Source: Jannaschia pagri
Lineage (GTDB): Bacteria > Pseudomonadota > Alphaproteobacteria > Rhodobacterales > Rhodobacteraceae
Reading direction: 5' to 3'
DNA length: 64,000 nucleotides
Assembly: GCF_019655435.1 (NCBI RefSeq)
Contig: NZ_BPFH01000002.1
Location: forward strand, 310,001 to 374,000
Shown: piece after piece, positions 16,291-24,734 of the stretch
Position numbering within the stretch: the first letter of the stretch is position 1
Layout: every line of letters begins with the position of its first letter
The notes under the pieces: generated by a model
The model's input: only the letters and a program-made list of their open reading frames with translations
Told to the model about the DNA's origin: nothing
Database searches by the model: none
Translations under genes and position numbers: made by a program

Positions 16291-17715
16291 ATGTCCGCCA
16301 CTCTCCCGCCCCCCTGCCCAGAGGCCCCTGGCTCAGGTCCCGTCAAAACATCCGACCACTATGATCCGCGTGGCACGCTGACCGCGACGATCCTGGGATC
16401 CAGCCTCGCGTTTGTGCTTGGCTCCATCATCAATGTGGGCCTGCCGCAAATGCAGGCCGATTTCGACGTCGGTGCGACCGGCGCCCAATGGATCGTAAAT
16501 GCCTATCTTTTGCCTTTGGGCGCGCTGGTTTTGCTGGGCGGGGCGCTTGGCGATCACAGGGGGCGCAAGCGCGTCTTTCAGGCCGGTCTGCTGCTGTTTG
16601 CCGCCTCTTGCCTGCTCTGTGCTGTCGCCTGGAGCTTTCCCTTCCTGCTGGCAGCCCGCGCCCTGGAGGGGGTCGCTGCCGCAATGATCGCGCCCACATC
16701 CCTGGCCATCATCGCCGACGCGTTTCACGGACCTGACCGGGGACGCGCCATCGGCACTTGGGCGGGTGTCGGGGCCGCCGCTGGGGCCGTGGCGCCGGTG
16801 GTCGGCGGTGTGATCGTCGACACTGTTGGCTGGCGCTGGGCCTTCGTCGCCGTGACACCACTGGCCCTGGTGGCCTGGTGGATCGCACGGGACACCGTCC
16901 GCGAGAGCCTGAGCGCCCCGGAAACATGTGCGCCCCTGGATCTATGGGGTGCGATCTTGGTGTCGGCGGGCCTCTTCGCCTTGATCTGGGGGTTGATCGC
17001 CCTGCCCGACCTGGGCCCTTCGGGTCTGGTGACGGCGGCCCTGGCGGTCGGCATGGCGCTGCTATCGGCCTTTCTGGCGGTCGAAGCCCGGCTGGGTGAC
17101 CGCGCCATGACACCGCTCAGACTGTTCCAGAACGTCAGCTTCTCCGGCCTGACCGCCTTTACCCTATTTCTGTACGCGGCCCTCGGCGGCCTCATGGTGC
17201 TGCTGCCCTATGTCTTGATCCAAGGTCTTGGGTTTTCTGCCACCGCAGCAGGAGCGGCCATCCTGCCATTTCCGGCTGTCCTAGCCGTCCTCTCCCGGCT
17301 CACCGGGGGGCCTTTGGCGGACAGGTTCGGCACGCGGCCCTTGCTGGTTGTTGGCGCGAGCTTCGTCGCCCTTGGGTTCTTCGCATTTGCCCAAATGCCT
17401 AGCCAGAACGTCCGTTATACGCTGCATGTTCTGCCCGGGCTTCTGGCCCTCGCCCTGGGGATGTCCCTGTCGGTCGCGCCGCTCACGGCGGCAGTCCTCA
17501 ACTCTGCGGGGGAGCGGTATGCGGGCGTCGCCTCGGGGATCAACAACGCGATCAGTCGGATCGGCGGGCTGCTTGCCACGGCCCTATTGGGCATCGTTCT
17601 CTTGCAAGCCGACCTCCTGATGGCCTTCGCGCTCGCCGCTTGGGCGGGGGTCGCCCTGGCCGTGATGTCAGCCGTCATCGCCTTGGCAACGGTGCGCCCG
17701 GCCCCTGCACCGTAG
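16291..17715 (+). CDS. MFS drug-type exporter, DHA2 (14-helix) family
   Basis: This 474-residue inner-membrane transporter of the major facilitator superfamily resembles EmrB/QacA-type drug:proton antiporters. About 14 hydrophobic helices run through residues 28-470. The motif A region LGDHRGRKRVFQ after helix 2 and the motif C-like GGVIVDTVGWRWAF are visible. No membrane-fusion (EmrA) partner lies beside it. GGAGG is seven bases before the ATG. A perfect inverted repeat lies shortly upstream, so local repression is possible. The substrate is unknown. Confidence 0.88.
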   Translation: MSATLPPPCPEAPGSGPVKTSDHYDPRGTLTATILGSSLAFVLGSIINVGLPQMQADFDVGATGAQWIVNAYLLPLGALVLLGGALGDHRGRKRVFQAGLLLFAASCLLCAVAWSFPFLLAARALEGVAAAMIAPTSLAIIADAFHGPDRGRAIGTWAGVGAAAGAVAPVVGGVIVDTVGWRWAFVAVTPLALVAWWIARDTVRESLSAPETCAPLDLWGAILVSAGLFALIWGLIALPDLGPSGLVTAALAVGMALLSAFLAVEARLGDRAMTPLRLFQNVSFSGLTAFTLFLYAALGGLMVLLPYVLIQGLGFSATAAGAAILPFPAVLAVLSRLTGGPLADRFGTRPLLVVGASFVALGFFAFAQMPSQNVRYTLHVLPGLLALALGMSLSVAPLTAAVLNSAGERYAGVASGINNAISRIGGLLATALLGIVLLQADLLMAFALAAWAGVALAVMSAVIALATVRPAPAP

Positions 17716-17801
17716 ACGTCACCGCTCCCCCGCCTAGCGTATGGGCGCCAGGATGGACCGCTGAAGCCCGGTTCTGCAGGGTCCAATCCACAGGCGCGCC
17801 C

Positions 17802-17838
17802 CAAAAGAAAGCCCCCGGTGCGACACCGCACCGGGGGC
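17802..17838 (-). terminator. Rho-independent terminator of rpsU
   Basis: An 11-bp perfect stem (GCCCCCGGTGC against GCACCGGGGGC) with a 6-base loop is followed on the minus strand by a T-rich run (CTTTCTTTTGG). It lies 30 bp after the rpsU stop and may also stop transcription from the convergent MFS gene. Confidence 0.85.
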
Positions 17839-17867
17839 TTGAAACGGCGCAAAGCCGTCGAAGGGTC

Positions 17868-18074
17868 TTACATCATCCCTTCGCGTTGTGCCTTTTTCCG
17901 CGCGAGCTTGCGGGCGCGCCGAATCGCTTCGGCTTTCTGCCGCGCCTTCTTCTCGGAGGGTTTCTCGAAATGCTGCTTGAGCTTTATCTCACGAAACACA
18001 CCTTCGCGCTGCAGCTTCTTTTTCAGGGCCCGGAGGGCCTGATCGACGTTGTTGTCGCGAACGCTGACCTGCAT
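17868..18074 (-). CDS. rpsU: 30S ribosomal protein S21
   Basis: This 68-residue, very basic protein begins [20 protein letters not shown], typical of alphaproteobacterial S21, which joins the small subunit near the anti-Shine-Dalgarno end of 16S rRNA. Length is normal. It has its own promoter (18133-18161) and terminator (17802-17838), so it is a single-gene unit here. Confidence 0.97.
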   Translation of the reverse strand: MQVSVRDNNVDQALRALKKKLQREGVFREIKLKQHFEKPSEKKARQKAEAIRRARKLARKKAQREGMM

Positions 18075-18132
18075 GTGGTTTTCACCACCTTTCTAAGTTG
18101 GAGTTGTCGGATAAATCCGTGCAGGAGTTGGC

Positions 18133-18161
18133 CGTATATCCCCACACCCCTATCTTGTCCA
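18133..18161 (-). promoter_or_regulatory. Predicted sigma70-type promoter of rpsU
   Basis: On the minus strand TGGACA (5 of 6 matches to TTGACA) and TATACG (4 of 6 to TATAAT) are separated by exactly 17 bp. The expected start near 18126 would give a leader of about 50 bases before rpsU. Confidence 0.55.
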
Positions 18162-18187
18162 GCGACCGACCCACAGGAGAGCGCGAC

Positions 18188-18874
18188 ATGCCAGACCTCA
18201 AAGACTGCCTGATTGACGCGGCACTGACCCATGTTCCGTTCGACGGCTGGTCTGCGGCCACCTTCCGTGCCGCTGTGGCCGACGCGGAGGTCACACCCGC
18301 CCAAGCCCGTGCCGCCTTCCCCCGAGGGGAGGTCGATTTGGCCCTCGCCTTCCACCGCCGAGGCGACGACCGGATGATGGAGCACCTGCAAGCCGAAGAC
18401 CTGACGGAGATGCGCTACCGAGACCGCGTGGCCCGAGCCATCCGGGTTCGGCTGGAAATCGCGGAAGAGGACAAAGAGGCGGTGCGCCGGGGCGTGACGC
18501 TATTCGCCCTGCCCATCCACGCCGCCGACGGCACCCGCGCGCTTTGGGGGACGGCCGATGCCATCTGGGACAGCCTCGGGGATACTTCCGTGGACGTGAA
18601 CTGGTACACGAAGCGCCTCACCCTGTCGGGGGTGTATTCGGCAACGGTGCTCTATTGGCTCGGCGATCAATCTGAAGACTACCGGGAGACCTGGGACTTT
18701 CTCGATCGGCGCATCGACAATGTGATGCAGATCGAAAAGCTAAAGGCCCAAGCCCGCAAGTCCCCCGTCCTTAGCCGTTTGATGGCTGGCCCAAACATGC
18801 TGCTCGACCGGGTCCGCGCCCCAGCCAAGGCGCCGCGCGGTGATCTGCCCGGCCTTTGGCGAGATCCTTCATAG
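18188..18874 (+). CDS. COQ9 family ubiquinone biosynthesis protein
   Basis: This 228-residue protein of the COQ9 family is a lipid-binding, TetR-like fold protein that assists ubiquinone hydroxylation with COQ7. The C-terminal part WGTADAIWDSLGDTS, followed by DVNWYTKRLTLSGVY, is the family core. An ACAGGAGAG ribosome site precedes the ATG at 18188, which is chosen over 18098. It is divergent from rpsU. Confidence 0.9.
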   Translation: MPDLKDCLIDAALTHVPFDGWSAATFRAAVADAEVTPAQARAAFPRGEVDLALAFHRRGDDRMMEHLQAEDLTEMRYRDRVARAIRVRLEIAEEDKEAVRRGVTLFALPIHAADGTRALWGTADAIWDSLGDTSVDVNWYTKRLTLSGVYSATVLYWLGDQSEDYRETWDFLDRRIDNVMQIEKLKAQARKSPVLSRLMAGPNMLLDRVRAPAKAPRGDLPGLWRDPS

Positions 18875-19287
18875 TGACCGAACGACCGTCGCGCAGAGTG
18901 GTGACCGTAGTGAACGCGTGCCGCGCCACGAGCAGATCGGTGACCCCAGCTATCAGCACCACGCGCAGATGTGGCAGAAGTATAAGCTTCTAGACCACTT
19001 GCACGATTGGCATTCTCTAAAGCCCACGGCCCTCCGCCGTCCTTCGTGCGCGACCAGGACAGCAAGGCTCAGCCGACCCATCAAAGTCGTTAGCCACCAA
19101 GAACTAGTGCGCGTGCGACGCCACAGGAATAGGTGCATCGGTCCTCACAAAGGCCTCGCGCGGCCGCCAGAACGCGAAGATCAGATCAGAGACCTTCGCG
19201 ATGTGTACAAGGTGATCCCCGCCCCAGGCCTAGTCCTCGCCCAAGGTCCCGACTAGGGTGCCGCAACAGTGACCACCGAGGGGACCC
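18875..19287. other. 413-bp gap without a supported gene
   Basis: I see no ribosome site or family-like frame on the plus strand. The minus strand reads protein-like in one frame (DHLVHIAKVSDLIFAFWRP, later VTDLLVARHAFTTVTTLRDG) but has several stops between these pieces. This may be a decayed gene. The last 40 bp serve the following oxidoreductase gene. Confidence 0.4.
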
Positions 19288-20277
19288 ATGGCCGACCTGC
19301 CCGACACGATGACCGCAATCGAAATCTCTGCGCCCGGTGGACCCGATGTCCTGACCCCAACGACCCGCCCCGTACCTCAACCAGGCGCGGGCCAAATCCT
19401 AATCGCCATCGACCACGCGGGCGTCAACCGGCCCGACGCGTTACAACGGGCGGGCGCCTATGACCCGCCCAAGGGCGCCTCTGACCTGCCTGGCTTGGAG
19501 TGCGCGGGCACCGTCGCTGCCGTTGGCCCGGGCGTCAGTCGCTGGGCCGTCGGCGACCACGTCTGCGCGCTCCTCCCCGGTGGCGGCTATGCAGAATACG
19601 CCGTGACCTGCGCCGATCACGCCCTGGCGGTGCCCCGTGGCTATACCATGGCCCAGGCCGCAGCTCTCTGCGAGACGGCCTTCACGGTTTGGAGCAACGT
19701 CTTCGACCGCGGCGGCCTGCGGGCTGGTGAGCGCTTCCTCGTCCACGGCGGCAGCAGCGGCATCGGCACGACCGCCATCCAAATGGCCCGCACCATGGGG
19801 GCCCGCGTCTTTGCCACGGCGGGCAGCGCGGCAAAGGTCGCAGCCTGTGCAGACCTCGGCGCCGAAGCCATCAACTACCGGGACGAAGACTTCGTCGCCC
19901 GTCTCAAGGCCGAAGGCGGCGCGGATGTGATCCTCGACATGGTTGGCGGTGACTACTTGCCGCGCAACCTCAAGGCTCTGGCCGAGGATGGACGCCTGCT
20001 CCAGATCGCGTTCCTCCAAGGCCCAAAGGTGGCCGTGAACTTCGCGCCCCTCATGGTTCGCCGCCTGACGATCACCGGCTCCACCCTGCGCCCCCAATCG
20101 GACCTCGCCAAGGCCCGGATCGCCGAGGCGCTGCGCGCCAAGGTATGGCCACTCTATGACGCAGGCACAATTGCACCGGTGATGGATCAGACCTTCCCCC
20201 TTACGGAAGCCGCCGCGGCCCATGCACGCATGGAAGCGGGGGACCATATCGGCAAAATAACCCTCAAGGTGCGCTAA
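19288..20277 (+). CDS. NAD(P)H quinone oxidoreductase (PIG3/QorA-type MDR protein)
   Basis: This 329-residue zinc-independent medium-chain reductase probably reduces quinones with NADPH. It has the groES-like N-terminal domain (AGVNRPDALQRAGAY) and the Rossmann nucleotide motif HGGSSGIGTTAIQMA near residue 155. The PIG3-type variant is suggested by the sequence around PDALQR. GAGGGG precedes the ATG. It is followed after about 90 bp by an FMN oxidase gene on the same strand. Confidence 0.88.
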   Translation: MADLPDTMTAIEISAPGGPDVLTPTTRPVPQPGAGQILIAIDHAGVNRPDALQRAGAYDPPKGASDLPGLECAGTVAAVGPGVSRWAVGDHVCALLPGGGYAEYAVTCADHALAVPRGYTMAQAAALCETAFTVWSNVFDRGGLRAGERFLVHGGSSGIGTTAIQMARTMGARVFATAGSAAKVAACADLGAEAINYRDEDFVARLKAEGGADVILDMVGGDYLPRNLKALAEDGRLLQIAFLQGPKVAVNFAPLMVRRLTITGSTLRPQSDLAKARIAEALRAKVWPLYDAGTIAPVMDQTFPLTEAAAAHARMEAGDHIGKITLKVR

Positions 20278-20286
20278 CCTCCCCTT

Positions 20287-20310
20287 TTCGATGTTCCATA
20301 AATATCGCCA
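20287..20310 (+). repeat. Short intergenic repeat, TTCGATGTTCCA type, copy A
   Basis: TTCGATGTTCCA followed by TAAATATCGCCA, nine bases after a stop codon. An almost identical element follows the ybbA-like gene at 25435-25457. Confidence 0.5.
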
Positions 20311-20366
20311 GGGAGCGCGAGGGAGGATCCCTCGCCCGCCCGGCATCCCCAGCGAAGGCCCCTGAC

Positions 20367-21506
20367 ATGGATTTAGACGTCACCCACCCCGCGCTGTCTG
20401 ACCTGCGGCGGAAGGCCAAAAGCCGGATGCCGCATTTTGCCTTCGAATACCTCGACAGCGGGACCGGGACCGAAAAGGGCGTCTCGCTCAATCGCACACA
20501 GATGGATGCGGTTCAGTTCATGCCCGCCATCCTACGCGGGGAGTTCACGCCGGATCTGAGCCGGACGACCCTGGGCACCACATACCCGCAACCGTTTGGT
20601 GTGGCCCCCGTGGGCATGGCGGGCCTGTTGTGGCCAGACGCGGAGCGCACCCTGGCTGCCGCCGCAGCCACCCATCGGATGCCCTACGGACAATCCACGG
20701 TCGCCGCCGCCACGCCCGAGGATACCGGCCCCATCGCGGGGGATATGGGGTGGTTTCAACACTACCCCGTCCGCGACCCAGAGGTGCGCCGCGACATGTT
20801 GGCCCGGATCAAAGCGGCAGGCTGGAAAGCGCTCGTCGTGACCGTCGATGTCCCGGGCGAAAGCCGCCGAGAGCGACAGCGCCGGGCCCATGTCTCGATG
20901 CCGCCGGTCATGACACCAAAGATCATCGCGTCGATCATGGCTCGGCCGACCTGGGCACTCGGCATCTTGAAACACGGCCAACCCACCATGAAGTTCCCCA
21001 ACAGCTATGGACCGCAGGCTAAGGGCAAAGATGCCTTCGTCCACGCGGGCCGATTGATCCGGGGCTTCCCGGACGACGCCTATATCGCGGCACTGCGGGC
21101 GGAATGGGGCGGGCCGCTCATCGTGAAAGGCGTGGCGGAACCCGACGACGCCGACCGTCTCATCGGCATGGGCGTCGATGCGATTTGGGTATCAAACCAC
21201 TCTGGCCGCCAATTCGAGGGCGGCCCAGCCGCGATCGATTGCTTGCCCGCCGTGGTCCAGGCGGTGTCCGGGCGGGTGCCGGTCTATTACTGTTCTGGTA
21301 TTCAGGGCGGGCTCGACATTCTTCGGGCTCTGGCCCTGGGCGCGGATTTCGTCTTCCTTGGCAAAGCGTGGTATTTCGCGCTCGCGGCCTTTGGACGGCG
21401 GGGGGTCGATCATCTCGTCCACATGTTGCGCGCAGATATGATCTCAAACATGACGCAGATTGGGGCCGCATCGCTTGCGGACCTTCCTGGACGTCTGATC
21501 CGCTAA
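20367..21506 (+). CDS. FMN-dependent alpha-hydroxy-acid oxidase/dehydrogenase
   Basis: This 379-residue TIM-barrel flavoprotein oxidises a 2-hydroxy acid such as L-lactate to the 2-oxo acid. The catalytic His278 is in SNHSGRQFEGG, and the FMN phosphate region GGLDILRALALGADFVFLGK is conserved. Length fits the lactate dehydrogenase/glycolate oxidase family. No LldR-like regulator or permease is adjacent, so the natural substrate is open. Confidence 0.9.
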   Translation: MDLDVTHPALSDLRRKAKSRMPHFAFEYLDSGTGTEKGVSLNRTQMDAVQFMPAILRGEFTPDLSRTTLGTTYPQPFGVAPVGMAGLLWPDAERTLAAAAATHRMPYGQSTVAAATPEDTGPIAGDMGWFQHYPVRDPEVRRDMLARIKAAGWKALVVTVDVPGESRRERQRRAHVSMPPVMTPKIIASIMARPTWALGILKHGQPTMKFPNSYGPQAKGKDAFVHAGRLIRGFPDDAYIAALRAEWGGPLIVKGVAEPDDADRLIGMGVDAIWVSNHSGRQFEGGPAAIDCLPAVVQAVSGRVPVYYCSGIQGGLDILRALALGADFVFLGKAWYFALAAFGRRGVDHLVHMLRADMISNMTQIGAASLADLPGRLIR

Positions 21507-21555
21507 AGCGTCGACGGGCTTTAGCCTGGCGTAGTATGCGGAGGCACCGGGGACC

Positions 21556-21597
21556 GCGCGGGTGAACCCGCGCGCCGCCTCCGGCTCAGCCGGAGGC
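21556..21597. terminator. Double hairpin between convergent genes
   Basis: Two perfect stems stand in a row: GCGCGGG/CCCGCGC with loop TGAA, and GCCTCCGGC/GCCGGAGGC with loop TCA. There is no T-run. The position between two convergent stops suggests a bidirectional terminator or transcription barrier. Confidence 0.55.
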
Positions 21598-21602
21598 CCC
21601 GC

Positions 21603-23081
21603 TCAACGCGTCAGGGTGCGCCGAATGGCATCTGACCAGCCCTCGTAGCGCGCCTCGCGCTCTTGAGCGGACATCTGCGCTTCGAACCGGCGCTCTAGGG
21701 CCCAACCTTTAGAGAAGGCATCTTGGTCTGGATAGACCCCCGATTGCATCCCTGCCAACCACGCCGCCCCAAGAGCCGTCGTCTCCAAGACCTCTGGTCG
21801 ATCCACCGGTGCGCCCAGGATATCTGCCAAGAATTGCATGGACCAATCGGAGGCGCTCATACCCCCGTCCACCCGGAGGACCGTCTCTCCCAAGCCACCC
21901 ATATCCGCAGCCATGGCCTCCAAAAGGTCGCGTGTCTGATATCCGACGGACTCCAACGCGGCGCGTGCAAACTCCGCCGGGCCAGACCCGCGGGTGAGGC
22001 CATAGATCGCTCCTCGCGCCGTCGCGTCCCAATAGGGCGCCCCAAGCCCTGTGAAAGCTGGGACCAAATAGAGCCTTTGTGTGGGATCCGCCTGATCGGC
22101 CAAGGCCTGTGTATCGGGCGCCGCATCAATGATCCCAAGCCCATCGCGCAGCCATTGCACAACCGCCCCGGCGATAAAGATCGATCCTTCGAGCGCATAG
22201 GTAGGCTTGCCATTCAACTGATAGGCAATCGTACCCAACAACCGATTCTGGGACGTCACAGCAGTGTCGCCCGTGTTCAGCAGCGCAAAGCAGCCCGTCC
22301 CGTAGGTCGATTTCAGCATCCCACGTTGGAAACAGGCCTGCCCGACCGTTGCGGCTTGCTGATCCCCCGCAACCCCGCGAATTGGGATCTCACCGCCAAA
22401 CACCTGCGTGGTCCCAAAGTCAGCAGCACAATCCAGGACCTGTGGAAGGATCCCCATGGGAATGTCGAGAAGATCGCAAATCTCTGCGTCCCAGCAACCA
22501 TCGTGGATATTGTAAAGCATGGTTCGGGCGGCATTCGTCGCGTCGGTCACATGGGACCGCCCGTCCGTCAGCTTCCAGATAAGATAGCTGTCCACCGTTC
22601 CAAAAAGGAGATGACCCTCCCGCGCCAAATCGCGCGCACCGGCCACATTATCCAGGAGCCACCGCAGCTTTGTGCCTGAAAAGTAGGGATCAAGCAGCAA
22701 GCCCGTTCGCGCCGTAACCAATTCCTCATGTCCCGCCGCCTTAAGGTCGTCGCAAAAGGCGGCGGTTCGCCGATCCTGCCAGACGATCGCACGATGCAGG
22801 GCCTCACCCGTCCGGCGATCCCAAATGATCGTCGTCTCCCGCTGGTTCGTGATCCCAATTGCGGCGACCGATGACGTCGCAAGCTGCATATCGGCCAGGA
22901 CACCCCGGCAGGTCTCCAAGACGCTAGCCCAGATCTCATCGACTTCATGCTCCACCCATCCACTGTCGGGGAAGTGCTGGGTAAACTCCTTCTGTCGCGT
23001 CGCTGAGATCCGCATGGCCTTGTCGAAAAGAATGGCGCGGCTCGATGTCGTTCCCTGGTCGATCGCAAGTATATGAGTCAT
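21603..23081 (-). CDS. glpK: Glycerol kinase
   Basis: This 492-residue FGGY-family kinase phosphorylates glycerol with ATP to sn-glycerol-3-phosphate, the substrate of GlpD. It begins [20 protein letters not shown] and contains [14 protein letters not shown] and the C-terminal [15 protein letters not shown] signature. GGGAGG lies 10 bases before the ATG at 23081, which is preferred to an in-frame start at 23135. There is no glpF or glpR next to it. Confidence 0.97.
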   Translation of the reverse strand: MTHILAIDQGTTSSRAILFDKAMRISATRQKEFTQHFPDSGWVEHEVDEIWASVLETCRGVLADMQLATSSVAAIGITNQRETTIIWDRRTGEALHRAIVWQDRRTAAFCDDLKAAGHEELVTARTGLLLDPYFSGTKLRWLLDNVAGARDLAREGHLLFGTVDSYLIWKLTDGRSHVTDATNAARTMLYNIHDGCWDAEICDLLDIPMGILPQVLDCAADFGTTQVFGGEIPIRGVAGDQQAATVGQACFQRGMLKSTYGTGCFALLNTGDTAVTSQNRLLGTIAYQLNGKPTYALEGSIFIAGAVVQWLRDGLGIIDAAPDTQALADQADPTQRLYLVPAFTGLGAPYWDATARGAIYGLTRGSGPAEFARAALESVGYQTRDLLEAMAADMGGLGETVLRVDGGMSASDWSMQFLADILGAPVDRPEVLETTALGAAWLAGMQSGVYPDQDAFSKGWALERRFEAQMSAQEREARYEGWSDAIRRTLTR

Positions 23082-23216
23082 TTTTTGCCTCCCGTCCTTG
23101 GTCTTTGGTTTGGCCGAACTGAGACAAACGAGCAAGTGCGCGCGTTCGATATTGCGCGGTTCTGATGGAATCCCCCGGATCTCGCCTGCTGCGCTTTGGT
23201 GGGGCTATGGGGCTGG

Positions 23217-23238
23217 GAGTATTTTTGCCGAGAAGAAG
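23217..23238 (+). repeat. Short dispersed intergenic repeat within repeat copy 1
   Basis: GAGTATTTTTGCC then GAGAAGAAG, near the left end of the long repeat. It belongs to the same family as 2359-2380 and 4126-4147. Confidence 0.6.
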
Positions 23239-23409
23239 CTGGGGGCCGGGTGGTTGTGGCTCGGGGTGGGGCGCGGGTTTCGTGTCGGATTTTAGGGGAA
23301 TTGTCGCGGTTTGGTGAGCTGCCGTCGCGCGCCCGTGAGGGCCGTGCGGTTGGGGGAGAGGTATGTGCGTGGGCGCACGCTTATCGCGTCATCCTCACGC
23401 GTCCGTTTG

Positions 23410-23438
23410 TTGAATGTCAGACCACGCTCCCGCATATC
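23410..23438 (+). promoter_or_regulatory. Predicted promoter of the copy 1 secreted protein
   Basis: TTGAAT, 17 bp, CATATC. The same two boxes with the same spacing occur in copy 2 (53636-53664) and, as TTGAGT-17-CATATC, upstream of the small secreted gene at 39623. A start near 23445 would give a leader of about 85 bases. Confidence 0.55.
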
Positions 23439-23529
23439 AATCCCATCAGCAGGGCAACAGCCCAGCACACCGCAACCCACTCCGGCCCGCCGCAACGCTA
23501 ACTGGGCCGCTCACATAAGGACTAACACT

Positions 23530-23862
23530 ATGAAAACGCTCATCCTCTCCGCCATCGTCGCCGCCGCTTCCATCGCCGGAGCCGCCTCCGCCCAAGTGCC
23601 CGCAGGCGCCGCCGGGGCCATCGCTCACTTCAACCAGGACATCGACCGCGCCAACGACCGCTCGAAGCTGCCCAGCGGCGATGCGACCGTCACCGTCTCG
23701 ACCCGCTCGGGGTCCTTGGGTGAGGCCTTCGCGATCTTCAACGCGACCGAGGACAACGCCAACGACCGGCGCGGGCTGAACGGCGCGACCGTCGTCGGCC
23801 AGAACGCCATCGCGACGGACATCTTCGCCCGCTTCGCCGAGGAGAGCCGCGACGACGACTGA
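23530..23862 (+). CDS. Small secreted protein of unknown function, duplicate 1
   Basis: A 110-residue protein with a clear Sec signal (MKTLILSAIVAAASIAGAASA, cut before QVPAG). The mature part is acidic and has two related segments: HFNQDIDRANDRSKL and IFNATEDNANDRRGL, each followed by ATV. It has no Cys and ends RDDD. ATAAGGACT precedes the ATG. It differs from the copy at 53756 by two residues only (Q/K and A/T in VVGQNAIATD). I do not recognise the family. The gene stands alone with its own promoter and terminator. Confidence 0.8.
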   Translation: MKTLILSAIVAAASIAGAASAQVPAGAAGAIAHFNQDIDRANDRSKLPSGDATVTVSTRSGSLGEAFAIFNATEDNANDRRGLNGATVVGQNAIATDIFARFAEESRDDD

Positions 23863-23968
23863 TTTTTCGCTAACTGCTCCGGCCGGGTATCCCCCCGCCT
23901 GGTCGGAGTGATGCCGCGCCACCCTCCCCGGTCTCTCCCCCCTCTCTCCGAGGTGCGTTGCGGCACGG

Positions 23969-24013
23969 GCACCCCCCGCCTTCGAGCCAGAGCGCTCGGG
24001 CGGGGGGTGTTTT
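23969..24013 (+). terminator. Rho-independent terminator, repeat copy 1
   Basis: A 12-bp stem (GCACCCCCCGCC against GGCGGGGGGTGT, one G:U pair) is followed by TTTT. The copy 2 equivalent is at 54195-54240. Confidence 0.85.
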
Positions 24014-24037
24014 GGTGGGGGGGGGGTAGAAAGGTTG

Positions 24038-24724
24038 TTAGGGCTCGGCCCGAGCAACCAATTCTGCCACCCGGGGACCAAAGGCCGCCACGATTTGAGC
24101 AACGCCCTCCTTATTCGGATGGATGCCGTCCGCTTGCATGAACCGCGCCCGCGCAGCAGCGAGATCCCCGTCAATCACAAGCGGCGCCAAAAAGTTCTGC
24201 TCAAGGAGCGCGTCAAATTGCGTGGCAAGCGCCGGGTACATCCCATCAAACGCGGCCTTATAGTCGGGCCCGTAGTTTCCCGGCGCCTCCAACCCGATCA
24301 AAAGAACGGGCAATCCACGCGCGCCGCTCACTTGCGTGAGAATGGCCTCGAGGTTTTCGCGGCTCGATTCCGGAGGAATGCCGCGCAACAGATCGTTGCC
24401 CCCCAGGGCAACAATCATCGCGTCCACGTCGGGATCCAAAGACCAGTCCAGACGCGCAAGGCCGCCAGCGGTTGTGTCGCCCGAAACACCGGCATTCACG
24501 ATCTCGGCATCTACGCCCTCTTCGGTCAACCAGGCCTGCAATTGGGGCACAAACCCATCTCCCTGCGGGAGCCCATATCCTGCCGTGAGAGAGTCGCCCA
24601 GTGCAACGACCTTGATGGTCTCGGCTTGCGCTGTCCCCATCGTGACCAGGGTCAAAACCACGACCTGAACCGCCTTGTTCAGTTTCGACCTCGCCCCATA
24701 TCCAAGGGGACGCAATCGACACAT
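24038..24724 (-). CDS. tesA: Periplasmic arylesterase/acyl-CoA thioesterase I-type SGNH hydrolase
   Basis: This 228-residue SGNH hydrolase has a signal-like segment (VVVLTLVTMGTAQA) and then the catalytic block ALGDSLTAGYG (Ser45). The Gly/Asn blocks (ALGGNDLLRG) and the C-terminal DGIHPN with Asp and His complete the triad. It probably acts on acyl esters or thioesters in the periplasm. Its start lies about ten bases from that of the divergent ABC transporter, the same arrangement as tesA and ybbAP in E. coli. The exact start is uncertain. Confidence 0.88.
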   Translation of the reverse strand: MCRLRPLGYGARSKLNKAVQVVVLTLVTMGTAQAETIKVVALGDSLTAGYGLPQGDGFVPQLQAWLTEEGVDAEIVNAGVSGDTTAGGLARLDWSLDPDVDAMIVALGGNDLLRGIPPESSRENLEAILTQVSGARGLPVLLIGLEAPGNYGPDYKAAFDGMYPALATQFDALLEQNFLAPLVIDGDLAAARARFMQADGIHPNKEGVAQIVAAFGPRVAELVARAEP

Positions 24725-24734
24725 GAGGTCTCCG

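Larger units (their letters stand above)
23174..24026 (+). repeat. Long direct repeat, copy 1: complete small-gene locus
   Basis: About 850 bp, near-identical to 53391-54247 apart from a few short divergent patches. It holds a leader, a promoter, a gene for a 110-residue secreted protein and a terminator. The shared sequence begins with CCCGGATCTCGCCTGCTG and ends just after the terminator T-run. Confidence 0.9.

Noticed and set aside
18771-18962. 63-residue minus-strand frame starting MVLIAGVTDLLVARH
   Set aside because: It overlaps the end of coq9, has no ribosome site, and upstream sequence in the same frame has several stops. Treated as possible debris only.
23311-23529. N-terminal extension of the small secreted protein in repeat copy 1
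   Set aside because: It would bury the signal peptide, lies over the promoter boxes, and is Arg/Pro-rich without a ribosome site. The same holds for copy 2 (53537-53755).
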